A stretch of 64,000 nucleotides of DNA. It comes from Nonomuraea solani. GTDB lineage: Bacteria; Actinomycetota; Actinomycetes; Streptosporangiales; Streptosporangiaceae. Under the pieces are notes generated by a model. That model was not told the DNA's origin and searched no databases. It was given only the letters and a program-made list of their open reading frames with translations. Each line of letters opens with the position of its first letter. The stretch's first letter is position 1. Of the stretch, positions 1 to 8,816 are shown in pieces. The translations under genes were made by a program, and so were the position numbers. The DNA lies in the NCBI RefSeq assembly GCF_900108335.1, contig NZ_FNVT01000015.1, forward strand, positions 186,001 through 250,000. Reading direction: 5' to 3'.

Positions 1-1
1 G

Positions 2-424
2 GAACGGCTGCGGGCGAGCAAGGACACGGTCCTGGCCGCGGTGGCGGGCAAAGGGGTCAAGGAGTTCACCTACCACCGGGACTGGGCGGCCCGCTGGTTC
101 CTCACGCTCGCGCGGGGCACCGACGAGTCGCACCGCAGGCTCCTCAGCGCCCTCGCCGCGCTGTGGCCGCTGCAGGCGGAGCTGGTCGCGCCGCATCCGG
201 TCGAGCTGTCGCTGGCGCGCGCCGGTGTCGCCGTCGATCCCGCCGCCACGCGGGACGAGGTGGACGCGGTCCTCGACCAGGTCTTCGCCGCGAGCGGCGT
301 CGCCCGCCCGGACCATCCGCCGCTGCCGGGCGGTGGCCGTACGGGGACGCACACCGAGGACCTCGGCAGCCTGCTCGCCGACATGCAGATGGTCGCCCGC
401 GCACACCCGAGCGGGCGCTGGTGA
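2..424 (+). CDS. paaC: Phenylacetyl-CoA epoxidase subunit PaaC, C-terminal part (cut by window start)
   Basis: The frame is open from the window edge and ends in TGA at 422-424, so only the last 140 or so residues are seen. The segment KEFTYHRDWAARWFLTL, followed by GTDESHRR, matches the PaaC structural subunit of the multicomponent phenylacetyl-CoA 1,2-epoxidase, a ferritin-like partner of the catalytic PaaA subunit. The stop overlaps the GTG of paaD (GTGA), and paaE follows, which is the canonical paaABCDE order. PaaA and PaaB should lie just upstream of the window. The family call is firm; the true start is not visible. Confidence 0.9.
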   Translation, partial: ERLRASKDTVLAAVAGKGVKEFTYHRDWAARWFLTLARGTDESHRRLLSALAALWPLQAELVAPHPVELSLARAGVAVDPAATRDEVDAVLDQVFAASGVARPDHPPLPGGGRTGTHTEDLGSLLADMQMVARAHPSGRW

Positions 425-933
425 GCCCCCGGGACCGGGCCACCGCGGTCGCCCGGGAGGTGCGCGATCCCGAGATGCCCATGCTCACCCTCGCCGACCT
501 CGGCGTCCTGCGCGGGGTCGAGGTGGAGCGGGCGGCGGACGGCGGTGAGATCGTGGTCGCCGCGATCACCCCGACCTACACCGGCTGCCCGGCCATGGCG
601 ACCATGCGCGACGACCTCGTCCACCGCCTGAACGACGCCGGCTTCCCCCGCGTCGAGGTACGCGTCGTGCTCGACCCGCCCTGGTCCAGCGACTGGATCT
701 CCGACCGCGGCCGCGCCGCCCTGCGCGAGGCCGGGCTGTCGGCCCCCGGCCCGGCCCGCCGGATCTCCGGCCCCGTGGCGCTCACGCTCGGCCCGGCCAG
801 GACCGCCCCGCCCTGTCCGCGCTGCGGCTCGGCGGCCACCCGGCTGACCTCCGAGTTCGGCGGCACCGCCTGCAAGGCCCTCTACACCTGTGCCGACTGC
901 CTTGAGCCTTTCGAGCACGTCAAGGAGATCTGA
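421..933 (+). CDS. paaD: PaaD, Fe-S/maturation-type subunit of the phenylacetyl-CoA epoxidase system
   Basis: This 170-residue protein starts at GTG 421, overlapping the paaC stop; the longer open frame upstream lies inside paaC and is ignored. The first 90 residues form a MIP18/DUF59 domain (PEMPMLTLADLGVL, then ITPTYTGCPAM). The C-terminus carries a zinc-ribbon-like pair of CxxC motifs near residues 132/135 and 157/160 (CPRC and CADC). PaaD is needed for a functional epoxidase, probably through Fe-S maturation of the reductase. It sits in the paa operon between the structural subunit PaaC and the reductase PaaE. Confidence 0.93.
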   Translation: MSPRDRATAVAREVRDPEMPMLTLADLGVLRGVEVERAADGGEIVVAAITPTYTGCPAMATMRDDLVHRLNDAGFPRVEVRVVLDPPWSSDWISDRGRAALREAGLSAPGPARRISGPVALTLGPARTAPPCPRCGSAATRLTSEFGGTACKALYTCADCLEPFEHVKEI

Positions 934-934
934 C

Positions 935-2029
935 ATGACCACGCTCGCGCCAGGACCCGCGCGGACCCGGGCGGCCACCGCCTTCCACCCGCTGACGGTG
1001 GCGGCGGTCGACCACCTGTGCGACGACGCCGCGGCGATCACGTTCGCGGTGCCCGACGAACTGCGCGAGGCGTACGCCTTCCAGGCCGGGCAGTCGCTCA
1101 CCCTGCGCCGCGTCGTGGACGGGCGGGAGCACCGGCGCTCCTACTCGATCTGCGCGCCGGCCGGCGCCGCGCCGCGGATCGGGGTCCGCGAGATACCGGG
1201 CGGCCTGTTCTCCTCCTGGCTCGTCCGCGACGTGGTGCCGGGCACGCGGATCGAGGTGCAGACGCCGACCGGCTCCTGGCGGGCCGACCCGGCGCGGGGC
1301 GAGCGGCACCTGTGCGTCGCCGCCGGGTCGGGCATCACCCCGATGATGTCGGTCGCCGCGACGGTGCTGTCCCATCCCGGTGCCCAGGTGTCGTTGCTGT
1401 ACGGGAACCGTACGAGCCGTACCGTGATGTTCGCCGAGGAGCTCGGCGACCTGAAGAACCGCTACGGCGCCCGCTTCCAGCTCGTCCACGTGCTCTCGCG
1501 CGAGCCCCGCGACGTCGAGCTGTTCTCGGGCCGGCTCGACGCGGACCGGCTGCGCCGCATGCTGACCGACCTGGTGCCGGTCGAGGCGTTCGACCACGTC
1601 TGGCTCTGCGGGCCGCTGCCCATGGTCGAGGACGCGCGGGCGGTGCTCACCGATCTCGGTGTCCCCGCCCGGAATGTCCACGTCGAGCTGTTCTACGTGG
1701 ACGAGCCCCCGCCACAGCCGCGACGGCCGGAGCCGGGACTGCCGACCGGCGCGACCACCGTGCTGACGACGGTGCTCGACGGGCTGCGGTCGACCTCGAC
1801 CGTCTCCCGGCAGACGACGCTCCTCGACGGTGCCCAGGCGACGCGTTCGGACCTGCCGTTCGCCTGCAAGGGCGGCGTCTGCGGGACGTGCCGGGCCGTC
1901 GTCCGCGAGGGCACGGTGGACATGCGCCGCAACTACGCCCTCGAAGAGCCGGAGGTGGCCGCCGGGTTCGTCCTGACCTGCCAGACGTTCCCGGCCGGCG
2001 AGAACGTCACCATCGACTACGACGCCTGA
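935..2029 (+). CDS. paaE: Phenylacetyl-CoA epoxidase NAD(P)H reductase subunit PaaE
   Basis: This 364-residue flavo-iron-sulfur reductase passes electrons from NAD(P)H to the PaaA di-iron site. The ATG at 935 is preceded by an AAGGAG-type ribosome site (923-928). An FAD-binding RRSYS motif lies at 67-71 and a pyridine-nucleotide motif GSGITPMMS at 131-139. A plant-type ferredoxin domain at the C-terminus has Cys311, Cys316, Cys319 and Cys349 in the CxxxxCxxC...C pattern. Position after paaD is canonical. Because no BoxA reductase is encoded near boxB/boxC further right, this reductase is one candidate electron donor for BoxB, though that is only inference. Confidence 0.95.
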   Translation: MTTLAPGPARTRAATAFHPLTVAAVDHLCDDAAAITFAVPDELREAYAFQAGQSLTLRRVVDGREHRRSYSICAPAGAAPRIGVREIPGGLFSSWLVRDVVPGTRIEVQTPTGSWRADPARGERHLCVAAGSGITPMMSVAATVLSHPGAQVSLLYGNRTSRTVMFAEELGDLKNRYGARFQLVHVLSREPRDVELFSGRLDADRLRRMLTDLVPVEAFDHVWLCGPLPMVEDARAVLTDLGVPARNVHVELFYVDEPPPQPRRPEPGLPTGATTVLTTVLDGLRSTSTVSRQTTLLDGAQATRSDLPFACKGGVCGTCRAVVREGTVDMRRNYALEEPEVAAGFVLTCQTFPAGENVTIDYDA

Positions 2030-2042
2030 CCAGGAGATCTCT

Positions 2043-3221
2043 GTGACCCAAGCCTTCGTCGTCTCCGGCGTACGGACGCCGATAGGCCGCTACGGCGGCG
2101 CGCTCGCCCACGTCCGCCCCGACGACCTCGCGGCCCTCGTCGTGGGCGAGGCCGTCACCCGCGCCGGGATCGACCCGGCCCTGGTGGACGAGGTGGTGCT
2201 CGGCGCGGCCAACCAGGCCGGTGAGGACAACCGCAACGTCGCCAGGATGGCCGCGCTCCTGGCCGGCCTGCCCGACTCGGTGCCCGGCTTCACGGTCAAC
2301 CGGCTCTGCGCCTCCGGCCTCACCGCCGTCGCGACGGCGCGCGCCCTGATCGCGGCGGGCGACGCGGACGTCGTGGTCGCGGGCGGGGTGGAGTCGATGA
2401 CGCGGGCGCCGTGGGTGACCGAGAAGCCGGCCAAGGCGTTCGCCAAGCCCGGACCGTCGTTCGACACCTCGATCGGCTGGCGGTTCACCAACCCGCGCTT
2501 CGACGCCGAGACGACCGCGTCCATGCCGCAGACCGCCGAGACGGTGGCGCGCCGCTGGAGCCTGAGCCGCGACGAGCTCGACGCGTACGCGCTGCGCTCC
2601 CACGAGCGGGCCGTCGCCGCCACCAAGGACGGCCGGTTCACCGGCGAGATCGTCCCGGTGCCGGTCGGCGGCAACGTCGTGGACGTGGACGAGGGGCCGC
2701 GGCCGGACACGACCCTGGAACGGCTGGCGCGCCTGCGGCCGGTGAACGGCCCCGGCGGCGTCATCACCGCCGGCAACTCCAGCTCCCTGAACGACGGCGC
2801 CGCGGCCGTCGTCGTGGTCAGCGAGCGCTTCCTCGACCGGCACGGGCTGACCCCGCGGGCCCGGCTCGTGGCGGCGGCGAACGCCGGAGTGCCGCCGGAG
2901 ATCATGGGGATCGGCCCGGTCCCGGCGACGCGCAAAGTGCTGGAGCGTACCGGGTGGGGCGTCGGCGACCTCGACGCCGTGGAGCTCAACGAGGCGTTCG
3001 CCGCGCAGTCCCTTGCCTGTGTCCGCGATCTCGGCCTGGACCTCGACCGCGTCAACGCCGACGGCGGGGCCATCGCGCTCGGGCATCCCCTGGGCGCGTC
3101 CGGGACCCGGATCCTCGTGACGCTGCTCGGCCGGCTCGAACGTACCGGCGGCCGTCGCGGGCTGGCGACCATGTGTGTCGGCGTCGGTCAGGGCAGCGCG
3201 CTCCTGGTGGAGCGGCCATGA
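2043..3221 (+). CDS. paaJ: Acetyl-CoA acyltransferase, 3-oxoadipyl-CoA/3-oxo-5,6-dehydrosuberyl-CoA thiolase type
   Basis: This 392-residue thiolase starts with GTG 2043 behind a GGAG ribosome site. The catalytic set is complete: nucleophile Cys89 (NRLCASGL), His348 (GHPLGASGTR) and proton-shuttling Cys378 (CVGVGQG). In phenylacetate breakdown this enzyme cleaves 3-oxo-5,6-didehydrosuberyl-CoA and later 3-oxoadipyl-CoA, yielding acetyl-CoA and succinyl-CoA. Substrate assignment rests on its place directly after paaE and before hydratase and dehydrogenase genes. Sequence alone would also fit PcaF of the beta-ketoadipate pathway or a general thiolase. Its stop overlaps the next ATG (ATGA). Confidence 0.88.
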   Translation: MTQAFVVSGVRTPIGRYGGALAHVRPDDLAALVVGEAVTRAGIDPALVDEVVLGAANQAGEDNRNVARMAALLAGLPDSVPGFTVNRLCASGLTAVATARALIAAGDADVVVAGGVESMTRAPWVTEKPAKAFAKPGPSFDTSIGWRFTNPRFDAETTASMPQTAETVARRWSLSRDELDAYALRSHERAVAATKDGRFTGEIVPVPVGGNVVDVDEGPRPDTTLERLARLRPVNGPGGVITAGNSSSLNDGAAAVVVVSERFLDRHGLTPRARLVAAANAGVPPEIMGIGPVPATRKVLERTGWGVGDLDAVELNEAFAAQSLACVRDLGLDLDRVNADGGAIALGHPLGASGTRILVTLLGRLERTGGRRGLATMCVGVGQGSALLVERP

Positions 3222-3958
3222 GCCTGATCGTCGAGGAAGCGGCCGACCGGGTCGTCTGGCGGCTCGACCGGCCCGAGGTCCGCAACGCCATCGACCGCGA
3301 GCTGGTCGCCGCGCTGCACGAGGCGTGCGCCGCCGTCGAGGAGGAGCCGCGCGTCGTCCTGCTCACCGGCGAGGGCCCGGCCTTCGCGGCCGGCGCCGAC
3401 ATCGCCCAGTTGCGCGAACGCCGCCGTGACGACGCGCTGCGCGGCATCAACAGCAAGATCTTCGATCGGATCCACCGGCTGCCGATGCCGACCATCGCCC
3501 TCATCGACGGGTACGCCCTGGGCGGCGGGGCCGAGCTCGCCTACGCCTGCGACTTCCGGATCGGCACCCCGAGCGCGCGGATCGGCAACCCGGAGACCGA
3601 CCTCGGCATCATCGCGGCGGCGGGCGCGGCCTGGCGGCTCGCCGAGCTCGTCGGGGAGCCGCTGGCCAAGGAGATCCTGCTCGCGGGCCGGGTGCTCACG
3701 GCGGACGAGGCGCGGGCCGTACACCTGCTCAACGACGTCGTCGAACCCGCAGACCTGCTCGCCGCCGGACATCGGCTGGCCGACCGCATCGCCGCCCGCG
3801 CGCCGCTGGCGACCCGGCTGACCAAGGCCGTCTTCCACGCCCCGAGGGGCGCGCACCCGTTCGTGGACGACGTCGCCCAGGCGATCCTGTTCGAGACAGA
3901 GGAGAAGCGGACGCGCATGACGGCATTCCTGGAACGGCGACGGGAGCGGAACTCATGA
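3218..3958 (+). CDS. paaF: Enoyl-CoA hydratase/isomerase of the paa pathway (PaaF-like)
   Basis: This 246-residue crotonase-fold enzyme has its ATG at 3218 overlapping the thiolase stop. The oxyanion-hole loops are visible as FAAGADIAQL and GYALGGGAELAYACDF, and the ETDLGII segment carries an acidic residue where hydratases have a catalytic Glu. In the pathway it would hydrate 2,3-dehydroadipyl-CoA (PaaF) or act in ring-1,2-epoxide isomerisation (PaaG). One short crotonase is present here, so which step it serves cannot be settled from sequence. Context in a tight operon with thiolase and hydroxyacyl-CoA dehydrogenase supports a beta-oxidation role. Confidence 0.82.
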   Translation: MSLIVEEAADRVVWRLDRPEVRNAIDRELVAALHEACAAVEEEPRVVLLTGEGPAFAAGADIAQLRERRRDDALRGINSKIFDRIHRLPMPTIALIDGYALGGGAELAYACDFRIGTPSARIGNPETDLGIIAAAGAAWRLAELVGEPLAKEILLAGRVLTADEARAVHLLNDVVEPADLLAAGHRLADRIAARAPLATRLTKAVFHAPRGAHPFVDDVAQAILFETEEKRTRMTAFLERRRERNS

Positions 3959-4809
3959 CCCTACTCGCGACCCTGCCACAGGTGGTCGGCGTCTTCGGCG
4001 GCGGTCGGATGGGGTCGGGGATCGCGCACGCGTTCCTGGCCTCGGGCAGCCGGGTGATCGTCGTGGAGAACGCCCCCGAGACGGCCGACCAGGCCGGGCA
4101 CCGGGTGAGCGACAGCCTGGCCAAGGCCGAGGCGAAGGGCAGGCTGGGGGTCCCGCTCAAGGACGCCCTCTCCCGGCTGCGTACGACGACGGACGCGGGC
4201 GAGCTGGCCCCGTGTGAGCTGGTCGTCGAGGCAGTCCCGGAGGACGCGGCGCTCAAGGCCGAGGTGCTGGCCCTGGTCGAGCGGCGGGCGCCGGGCGTGG
4301 TGCTCGCCACGAACACCAGCAGCCTGTCGATCGGCGGGCTCGCCGCCGCCCTCGCCGCGCCGGAGCGCTTTCTCGGGCTGCACTTCTTCAACCCCGTCCC
4401 GGTGAGCGACCTCATCGAGATCGTCACCGGGCCCCGTACCGATCCGGCCGTCGTGACGCGAGCCCAGGGCTGGGCGGCCGCGCTCGGCAAGACGCCGATC
4501 ACCGTCGCGGACTCGCCGGGCTTCGCGAGCAGCCGGCTCGGCGTGCACCTGGCGCTGGAGGCGATGCGGATGCTGGAGGAGGGGGTCGCGAGCGCGGCCG
4601 ACATCGACACGGCGATGACGCTCGGCTACCGGCATCCGATGGGGCCGCTGCGGACCACCGACGTGGTGGGGCTGGACGTGCGGCTCGCGATCGCCGAACA
4701 CCTGGCCCGCGAGCTCGGGCCCCGCTTCGACCCGCCCCGGATCCTGCGCGACCTCGTCACCGCCGGCCACCTGGGCCGCAAGACGGGTCAGGGCTTCTAC
4801 ACGTGGTGA
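3955..4809 (+). CDS. paaH: 3-hydroxyacyl-CoA dehydrogenase, PaaH-like
   Basis: This 284-residue NAD-dependent dehydrogenase starts at ATG 3955 (ATGA overlap). It opens with a Rossmann GVFGGGRMGSGIA motif (12-24). The family signature LHFFNPVPVSDLIEIV contains the catalytic His. A C-terminal helical domain (VGLDVRLAIAEHLA, GRKTGQGFYTW) completes the usual 3-hydroxybutyryl-CoA dehydrogenase layout. In the paa pathway it oxidises 3-hydroxyadipyl-CoA. It is the last gene of the operon; a repeat cluster and a strong hairpin follow. No paaZ, paaG or paaK gene is visible downstream, so they lie upstream or elsewhere. Confidence 0.88.
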   Translation: MTLLATLPQVVGVFGGGRMGSGIAHAFLASGSRVIVVENAPETADQAGHRVSDSLAKAEAKGRLGVPLKDALSRLRTTTDAGELAPCELVVEAVPEDAALKAEVLALVERRAPGVVLATNTSSLSIGGLAAALAAPERFLGLHFFNPVPVSDLIEIVTGPRTDPAVVTRAQGWAAALGKTPITVADSPGFASSRLGVHLALEAMRMLEEGVASAADIDTAMTLGYRHPMGPLRTTDVVGLDVRLAIAEHLARELGPRFDPPRILRDLVTAGHLGRKTGQGFYTW

Positions 4810-4815
4810 GAGCCT

Positions 4816-4930
4816 GACACCGGCTCACTCGACGTGGTCCGCGCGCGACACCGGCGTGGTCCGCGCCCGACACCGGCTCACGCGACGTAATTCGCGCGAC
4901 GCCGGCTCTCGCGACGTGATGAGAGCCGGC
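4816..4930 (+). repeat. Four degenerate tandem copies of a GACACCGGCTCACNCGACGT element
   Basis: Copies begin near 4816, 4847, 4869 and 4898, between the stops of convergent genes. The sequence looks like repeated duplication of a short intergenic segment; the last copy forms the left arm of the terminator hairpin. No protein or CRISPR features are associated. Confidence 0.75.
4901..4930 (+). terminator. Perfect 10-bp hairpin, likely bidirectional terminator
   Basis: Arms GCCGGCTCTC (4901-4910) and GAGAGCCGGC (4921-4930) flank a 10-base loop. The hairpin ends one base before the stop of the convergent TetR gene and lies 90 bases after paaH. There is no T-run, which is common for actinobacterial terminators. 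Confidence 0.8.
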
Positions 4931-4931
4931 G

Positions 4932-5561
4932 TCAGCTCTCGTGGCGGGCCAGGCCGTTGAAGGCGATGACGGTGATGGCGTCGGCGACCATCGCCCGGTC
5001 GTACGCCCCATCCGGCCGATACCACTCCACCAGCGAGTTCACCATCCCGAACACCAGCCGGCTCACCAGCGCCGGCGGCACGTCGTCGCGCAGGGCGCCC
5101 TCCGCGACGGCGTCCGCGACGAGCGCGGCCAGGCGTTCGTCGAGCCACCGGCGCCGTTCCAGCGCCGCCAGCTCGACCCCGCTGTTGCCGCGCACCCGCA
5201 GCAGGAGCGTGACGGAGGGCTGGTGCGCCACGAGCACCTCGACGCTGCGCCGCACCACCTCACGCAGCCGCTCGTACGCGGTCACCCCGGCCCCGTCCTC
5301 GAAGGCCGCGGTGACGGCGGCGGTCAGCTCGTCGAGCGCGTCGTCCAGCGCCTGACCGAGCAACTGCTCCTTGCTCGTCACGTGATGGTAGATGGCCGGC
5401 TTCGTGAGACCGAGCTCCTTGGCCAGGTCGCCCATGCTGGTGGCGTCGTAGCCCTTGCGGTTGAACAGCTCCACGGCGGTGCGCAGGATGGCGGCCTGAT
5501 CGTATCCGGGACGGCCACGCCCACGGCGCGGGGTCGGTTGGGCGGGGCCGTTCGTCGTCAC
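4932..5561 (-). CDS. TetR-family regulator, probable repressor of the paa operon
   Basis: This 209-residue protein has a basic N-terminal tail and a classical TetR helix-turn-helix at about 22-68 (AILRTAVELFNRKGYDATSMGDLAKELGLTKPAIYHHV). A ligand-binding alpha-helical C-terminal domain follows. It is convergent with the paa genes and separated from paaH by a terminator. Actinobacterial paa clusters often carry a TetR repressor responding to phenylacetyl-CoA, so that role is inferred from position. No operator could be recognised, because the paa promoter is outside the window. Confidence 0.85.
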   Translation of the reverse strand: MTTNGPAQPTPRRGRGRPGYDQAAILRTAVELFNRKGYDATSMGDLAKELGLTKPAIYHHVTSKEQLLGQALDDALDELTAAVTAAFEDGAGVTAYERLREVVRRSVEVLVAHQPSVTLLLRVRGNSGVELAALERRRWLDERLAALVADAVAEGALRDDVPPALVSRLVFGMVNSLVEWYRPDGAYDRAMVADAITVIAFNGLARHES

Positions 5562-5616
5562 GAAAGCAGCATCTCACGGCAGATCAGACGACCTGCCAGG
5601 CGCCGCATCATCACGG

Positions 5617-8600
5617 TCAGTCGGTGCTGAGGGGCCGCCAGTCGAGTACGGTCGCCGCCAGGTCCCGGATCGAGGCGAGCAGCCCGAGCCGAGCCGCGCG
5701 GATCTCCGGCTCCTCGGCCATCACCAGGATCTGGTCGAAGAAGTCGGTCACCGGGCCGACCAGGGCCTCGGCCACGTCCGCGAACTCCGCCAGGGTCCTG
5801 TCCCGCCAGGCCATCGCGTCCAGGACGCCGTTGAAGGCGCCGACGAGGGCGAGTTCGGCGGGCTGCGTGAGCAGGGCCGGGTCGTAGCCGGCGGAGGTGC
5901 CCTCCGGGACGATCCGGTACACCCGTTGCAGGGCCACGATCAGCTCCGTGAACGCCGCGTCCCCCGTCCGGGCGGCGAGCTCGTCGAGGGTCTCGTCGGC
6001 GTTCGCGGGCGCGTCCGCCAGCGGCATCACGGCGCTGACGAGCCGGTGGTCGGCTCCCGCGTCGAGGAGCTGGCGTTCGTAGCGGCGCATGACGAACGTG
6101 TGCGCGTCACCGACGGCCTCCGCCGGCACCTCCACGCCGCCGGCGGCGAGCTGGGCGGCCGCGGCCGCCAGTCCGGCCGAGACGGTGACCTGCCGCAGCT
6201 CCGGCATCGCCCGCAGGATGGCGAGCACGCCGAGGGCCGCGCGCCGCAGGCCGAACGGGTCGGAGCTGCCGCTGGGGCTGACGCCCACCGCGAACAGGCC
6301 GGCCAGCAGTTCGAAGCGGTCGGCCAGGGACAGCACCGCGCCGGGCACCGTCGCGGGCAGGGTGCCGCCGGAGGCGTGCGGCAGCTCCATCTCGTACAGG
6401 GCCTGAGCGACCGGCTCCGGCTCGCCCGCGTGGCGGGCGTACTCGCGGGCCATGGTGCCGGCCAGGCTCGACAGCTCGATCACCATCTGGGAGGCGAGGT
6501 CGAACTTGGCCAGCCGGGCCGCGCTCGCCAGCACGCCCTGCTCGGCGTCGGACAGACTGAGCAGCCCGGTTCCGGGGCTGGTGACGGCCGTGTCACCTGC
6601 GCCGGTGATGGCCGTATCGCCGACGCCGGTGAGAGCCGTGTCGCCTGCGCCGGTGACGGCCATGTCACCTGCGCCGGTGATGGCCGCGGCCGTCGCCGCC
6701 ACCCGGTTCGCCCGGTCGGCCATCGAGCCGAGACGTTCCTCGAAGGCCAGCTTGTCCAGGGCGGCCTTCATCGTTTCCGGCTTCACCTGCAGGTCGGCCC
6801 GCCAGAAGAAGGCGGCGTCCTCGTAGCGGGCGCGCAGCACCGCCTCGTTGCCCGCGCGGGTCGCGGCGTGGTCGCAGGACCCGTTGGCCACGGCGACGAA
6901 GTGGGGCAGAAGCCGCCCTTCCGCGTCGCGTACCGGCAGGTAGCGCTGGTGCTTGCGCATGACCGTCGTCAGGATCTCCTGCGGCAGCTCCAGGTAGCGG
7001 GCGTCGAAGCCGCCGAGGATGGGCTCGGGCTTCTCCACCAGGTCGACGATCTCCTCGACGAGAGCGGCCTCCAGCTCCAGGTCGATGAGGCCGCCGACCT
7101 CGGCCGCCAGCTTCTGCGCCCCCGCGACGATCTGCTCGCGCCGGGCCGCCCGGTCGAGCACGATGTCGTGCCCGGCGAGGAACTCCGCGTATCCCGTGGC
7201 GCCGGGGACCGTGACGACCGGCTCGGGCGCCGTACGGTGCACCCGGGTGGTACGGCCGCTGAGCAGGGCCGAGACCGCGACCGGGACCTCCACCTCGCCC
7301 AGCAGCGCGAGCAGCCAGCGCACGGGACGGCTGTAGGAGAGACCGGGGTCGTTCCAGCGCATGTTCTTCTCGCCGCGCAGGTCCGTCACGACCTCGGCCA
7401 GAACCTCGCTGAGCACCTCGACCGCGCCCCGGCCCACGTCGGTCTTGACCACGCCGACGTACTCGACGCCGTCGATGTCGATCCGCCGCAGGTCGGCGAC
7501 GTCCACGCCCTGGCCGCGGGCGAAACCGGCGGCGGCCTTGGTCGGCCGGCCGTCGGCGTCGAAGGCGGCGCTGACGCGCGGCCCGCGTACGGTGCGCTCG
7601 GCGTCGAACTCGGCGGGCGCGACGGTGTCGACGATCGCGACCAGGCGGCGCGGCGTGGCGAAGGTACGGATCTCGCCGTGCGTCAGGCGGGTGCCGGCCA
7701 GCTTGTCCGCCAGCGACCGGCGTACCTCGTCGACCGCGCGGCTGACCTCGGTGACGGGCAGTTCCTCGGTGCCGATCTCCAGCAGCAGCGTGGCCGGCTC
7801 GGACACCGCAGGCAGGACCTCCGGGAGGGCGGGCCGCGGCAGCGGTTCGACCGTGCCCAGCGGGTGGCCCAGTTCCTGGCGGCGCTCCTGCCACAGGGCG
7901 GCGACCTCGCGGGAGAGGGCGCGCATGCGGGCGAAGGACTTGGCGCGCTCGGTGGTGGAGACGGCGCCCCGGGAGTCGAGGACGTTGAAGGCGTGGGAGC
8001 ACTTGAGCACGTACGTGTGCGCCGGCAGCGGCAGCCGGGCGTCGAGCATGCGGCGGGCCTCGCCCGCGTATTCCTCGAACAGCCGCCGGTTCGCCTCGAC
8101 GGACGCCTCATCCAGGTAGTAGCGGCTCATCTCGTACTCGGACTGGCCGAAGACCTCGTCGTAGGACAGGCCGGGCGCGTAGGCGATGTCACGGAAGTGC
8201 GTCACCTGCTGCAGCGCCATGATGATGCGCTCCATCCCGTACGTGATCTCGACCGACACCGGGTCGAGGACCGTGCCGCCGGCCTGCTGGAAATAGGTGA
8301 ACTGGGTGATCTCCAGCCCGTCCAGCCACACCTCCCAGCCCAGGCCCCAGGCTCCCAGCGCCGGAGATGCCCAGTTGTCCTCGACGAACCGTACGTCGTG
8401 GGCGTCGATGTCGATGCCGAGCGCGGCCAGGCTGCCCAGGTAGAGCTCCTGCGGGTTGCCCGGGTCCGGCTTGAGGATCACCTGGAACTGCGTGTGGGTC
8501 TGCAGCCGGTTGGGGTTCTCGCCGTAGCGTGCGTCGTCAGGCCGTACGCTGGGCTCCACGTACGCGACCCGCCACGGCTCCGGTCCCAGAACGCGCAGAA

Positions 8601-8718
8601 TGGTCGCGGGGTTGAGCGTGCCCGCCCCGACCTCGGTGTTGAACGGCTGCACCACCATGCAGCCGCGATCGGTCCAGTATTTCGTCAACGCGAGCAGCGC
8701 GTCCTGCATCGTCAGCAC
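5617..8718 (-). CDS. glyS: Glycine--tRNA ligase, fused alpha-beta form
   Basis: About 1033 residues joining the bacterial GlyRS alpha and beta subunits in one chain. The first 290 residues carry alpha-subunit signatures (YWTDRGCMVVQP, ENPNRLQTHTQFQV, EDNWASPALGAWGLGWEVW, QFTYFQQ). The beta part follows with LLLEIGTEELP and an HD-like and anticodon-binding region. GTG 8718 is chosen as start because GAGG lies 8 bases upstream and the product then begins LTMQDALLAL, as in homologues; ATG 8739 has no ribosome site. Residues of about 676-713 are an unusual run of eight-residue repeats (GAGDTAVT type) encoded by a 24-bp minisatellite. Housekeeping function. Confidence 0.95.
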   Translation of the reverse strand: MLTMQDALLALTKYWTDRGCMVVQPFNTEVGAGTLNPATILRVLGPEPWRVAYVEPSVRPDDARYGENPNRLQTHTQFQVILKPDPGNPQELYLGSLAALGIDIDAHDVRFVEDNWASPALGAWGLGWEVWLDGLEITQFTYFQQAGGTVLDPVSVEITYGMERIIMALQQVTHFRDIAYAPGLSYDEVFGQSEYEMSRYYLDEASVEANRRLFEEYAGEARRMLDARLPLPAHTYVLKCSHAFNVLDSRGAVSTTERAKSFARMRALSREVAALWQERRQELGHPLGTVEPLPRPALPEVLPAVSEPATLLLEIGTEELPVTEVSRAVDEVRRSLADKLAGTRLTHGEIRTFATPRRLVAIVDTVAPAEFDAERTVRGPRVSAAFDADGRPTKAAAGFARGQGVDVADLRRIDIDGVEYVGVVKTDVGRGAVEVLSEVLAEVVTDLRGEKNMRWNDPGLSYSRPVRWLLALLGEVEVPVAVSALLSGRTTRVHRTAPEPVVTVPGATGYAEFLAGHDIVLDRAARREQIVAGAQKLAAEVGGLIDLELEAALVEEIVDLVEKPEPILGGFDARYLELPQEILTTVMRKHQRYLPVRDAEGRLLPHFVAVANGSCDHAATRAGNEAVLRARYEDAAFFWRADLQVKPETMKAALDKLAFEERLGSMADRANRVAATAAAITGAGDMAVTGAGDTALTGVGDTAITGAGDTAVTSPGTGLLSLSDAEQGVLASAARLAKFDLASQMVIELSSLAGTMAREYARHAGEPEPVAQALYEMELPHASGGTLPATVPGAVLSLADRFELLAGLFAVGVSPSGSSDPFGLRRAALGVLAILRAMPELRQVTVSAGLAAAAAQLAAGGVEVPAEAVGDAHTFVMRRYERQLLDAGADHRLVSAVMPLADAPANADETLDELAARTGDAAFTELIVALQRVYRIVPEGTSAGYDPALLTQPAELALVGAFNGVLDAMAWRDRTLAEFADVAEALVGPVTDFFDQILVMAEEPEIRAARLGLLASIRDLAATVLDWRPLSTD
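6580..6690 (-). repeat. In-frame 24-bp minisatellite inside glyS
   Basis: Units start at 6580, 6604, 6628 and 6652, with a partial fifth to 6690. Each unit is 24 bp, keeps the frame and differs at a few bases. The encoded insert repeats GAGDTAVT/GVGDTAIT. It is low-complexity and probably a surface loop. Confidence 0.92.
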
Positions 8719-8816
8719 GACGTAAACCTCGATGTTCATGCTCAGGGGGCCGGTCGGCCCGTTGACAGAGCAGTCTAGGGGGCGGCCGGGGTGATCCACC
8801 CGTCTCCTGAACCGTC

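Noticed and set aside
4816..6690. Repeat clusters resembling a CRISPR array
   Set aside because: Repeats are degenerate, have no unique spacers of regular length and no cas genes nearby; those in glyS are coding.
5926..8778. 950-codon plus-strand open frame opposite glyS
   Set aside because: It is the antisense shadow of glyS: composition is Gly/Arg/His-rich without domains, while the minus frame encodes a complete synthetase.
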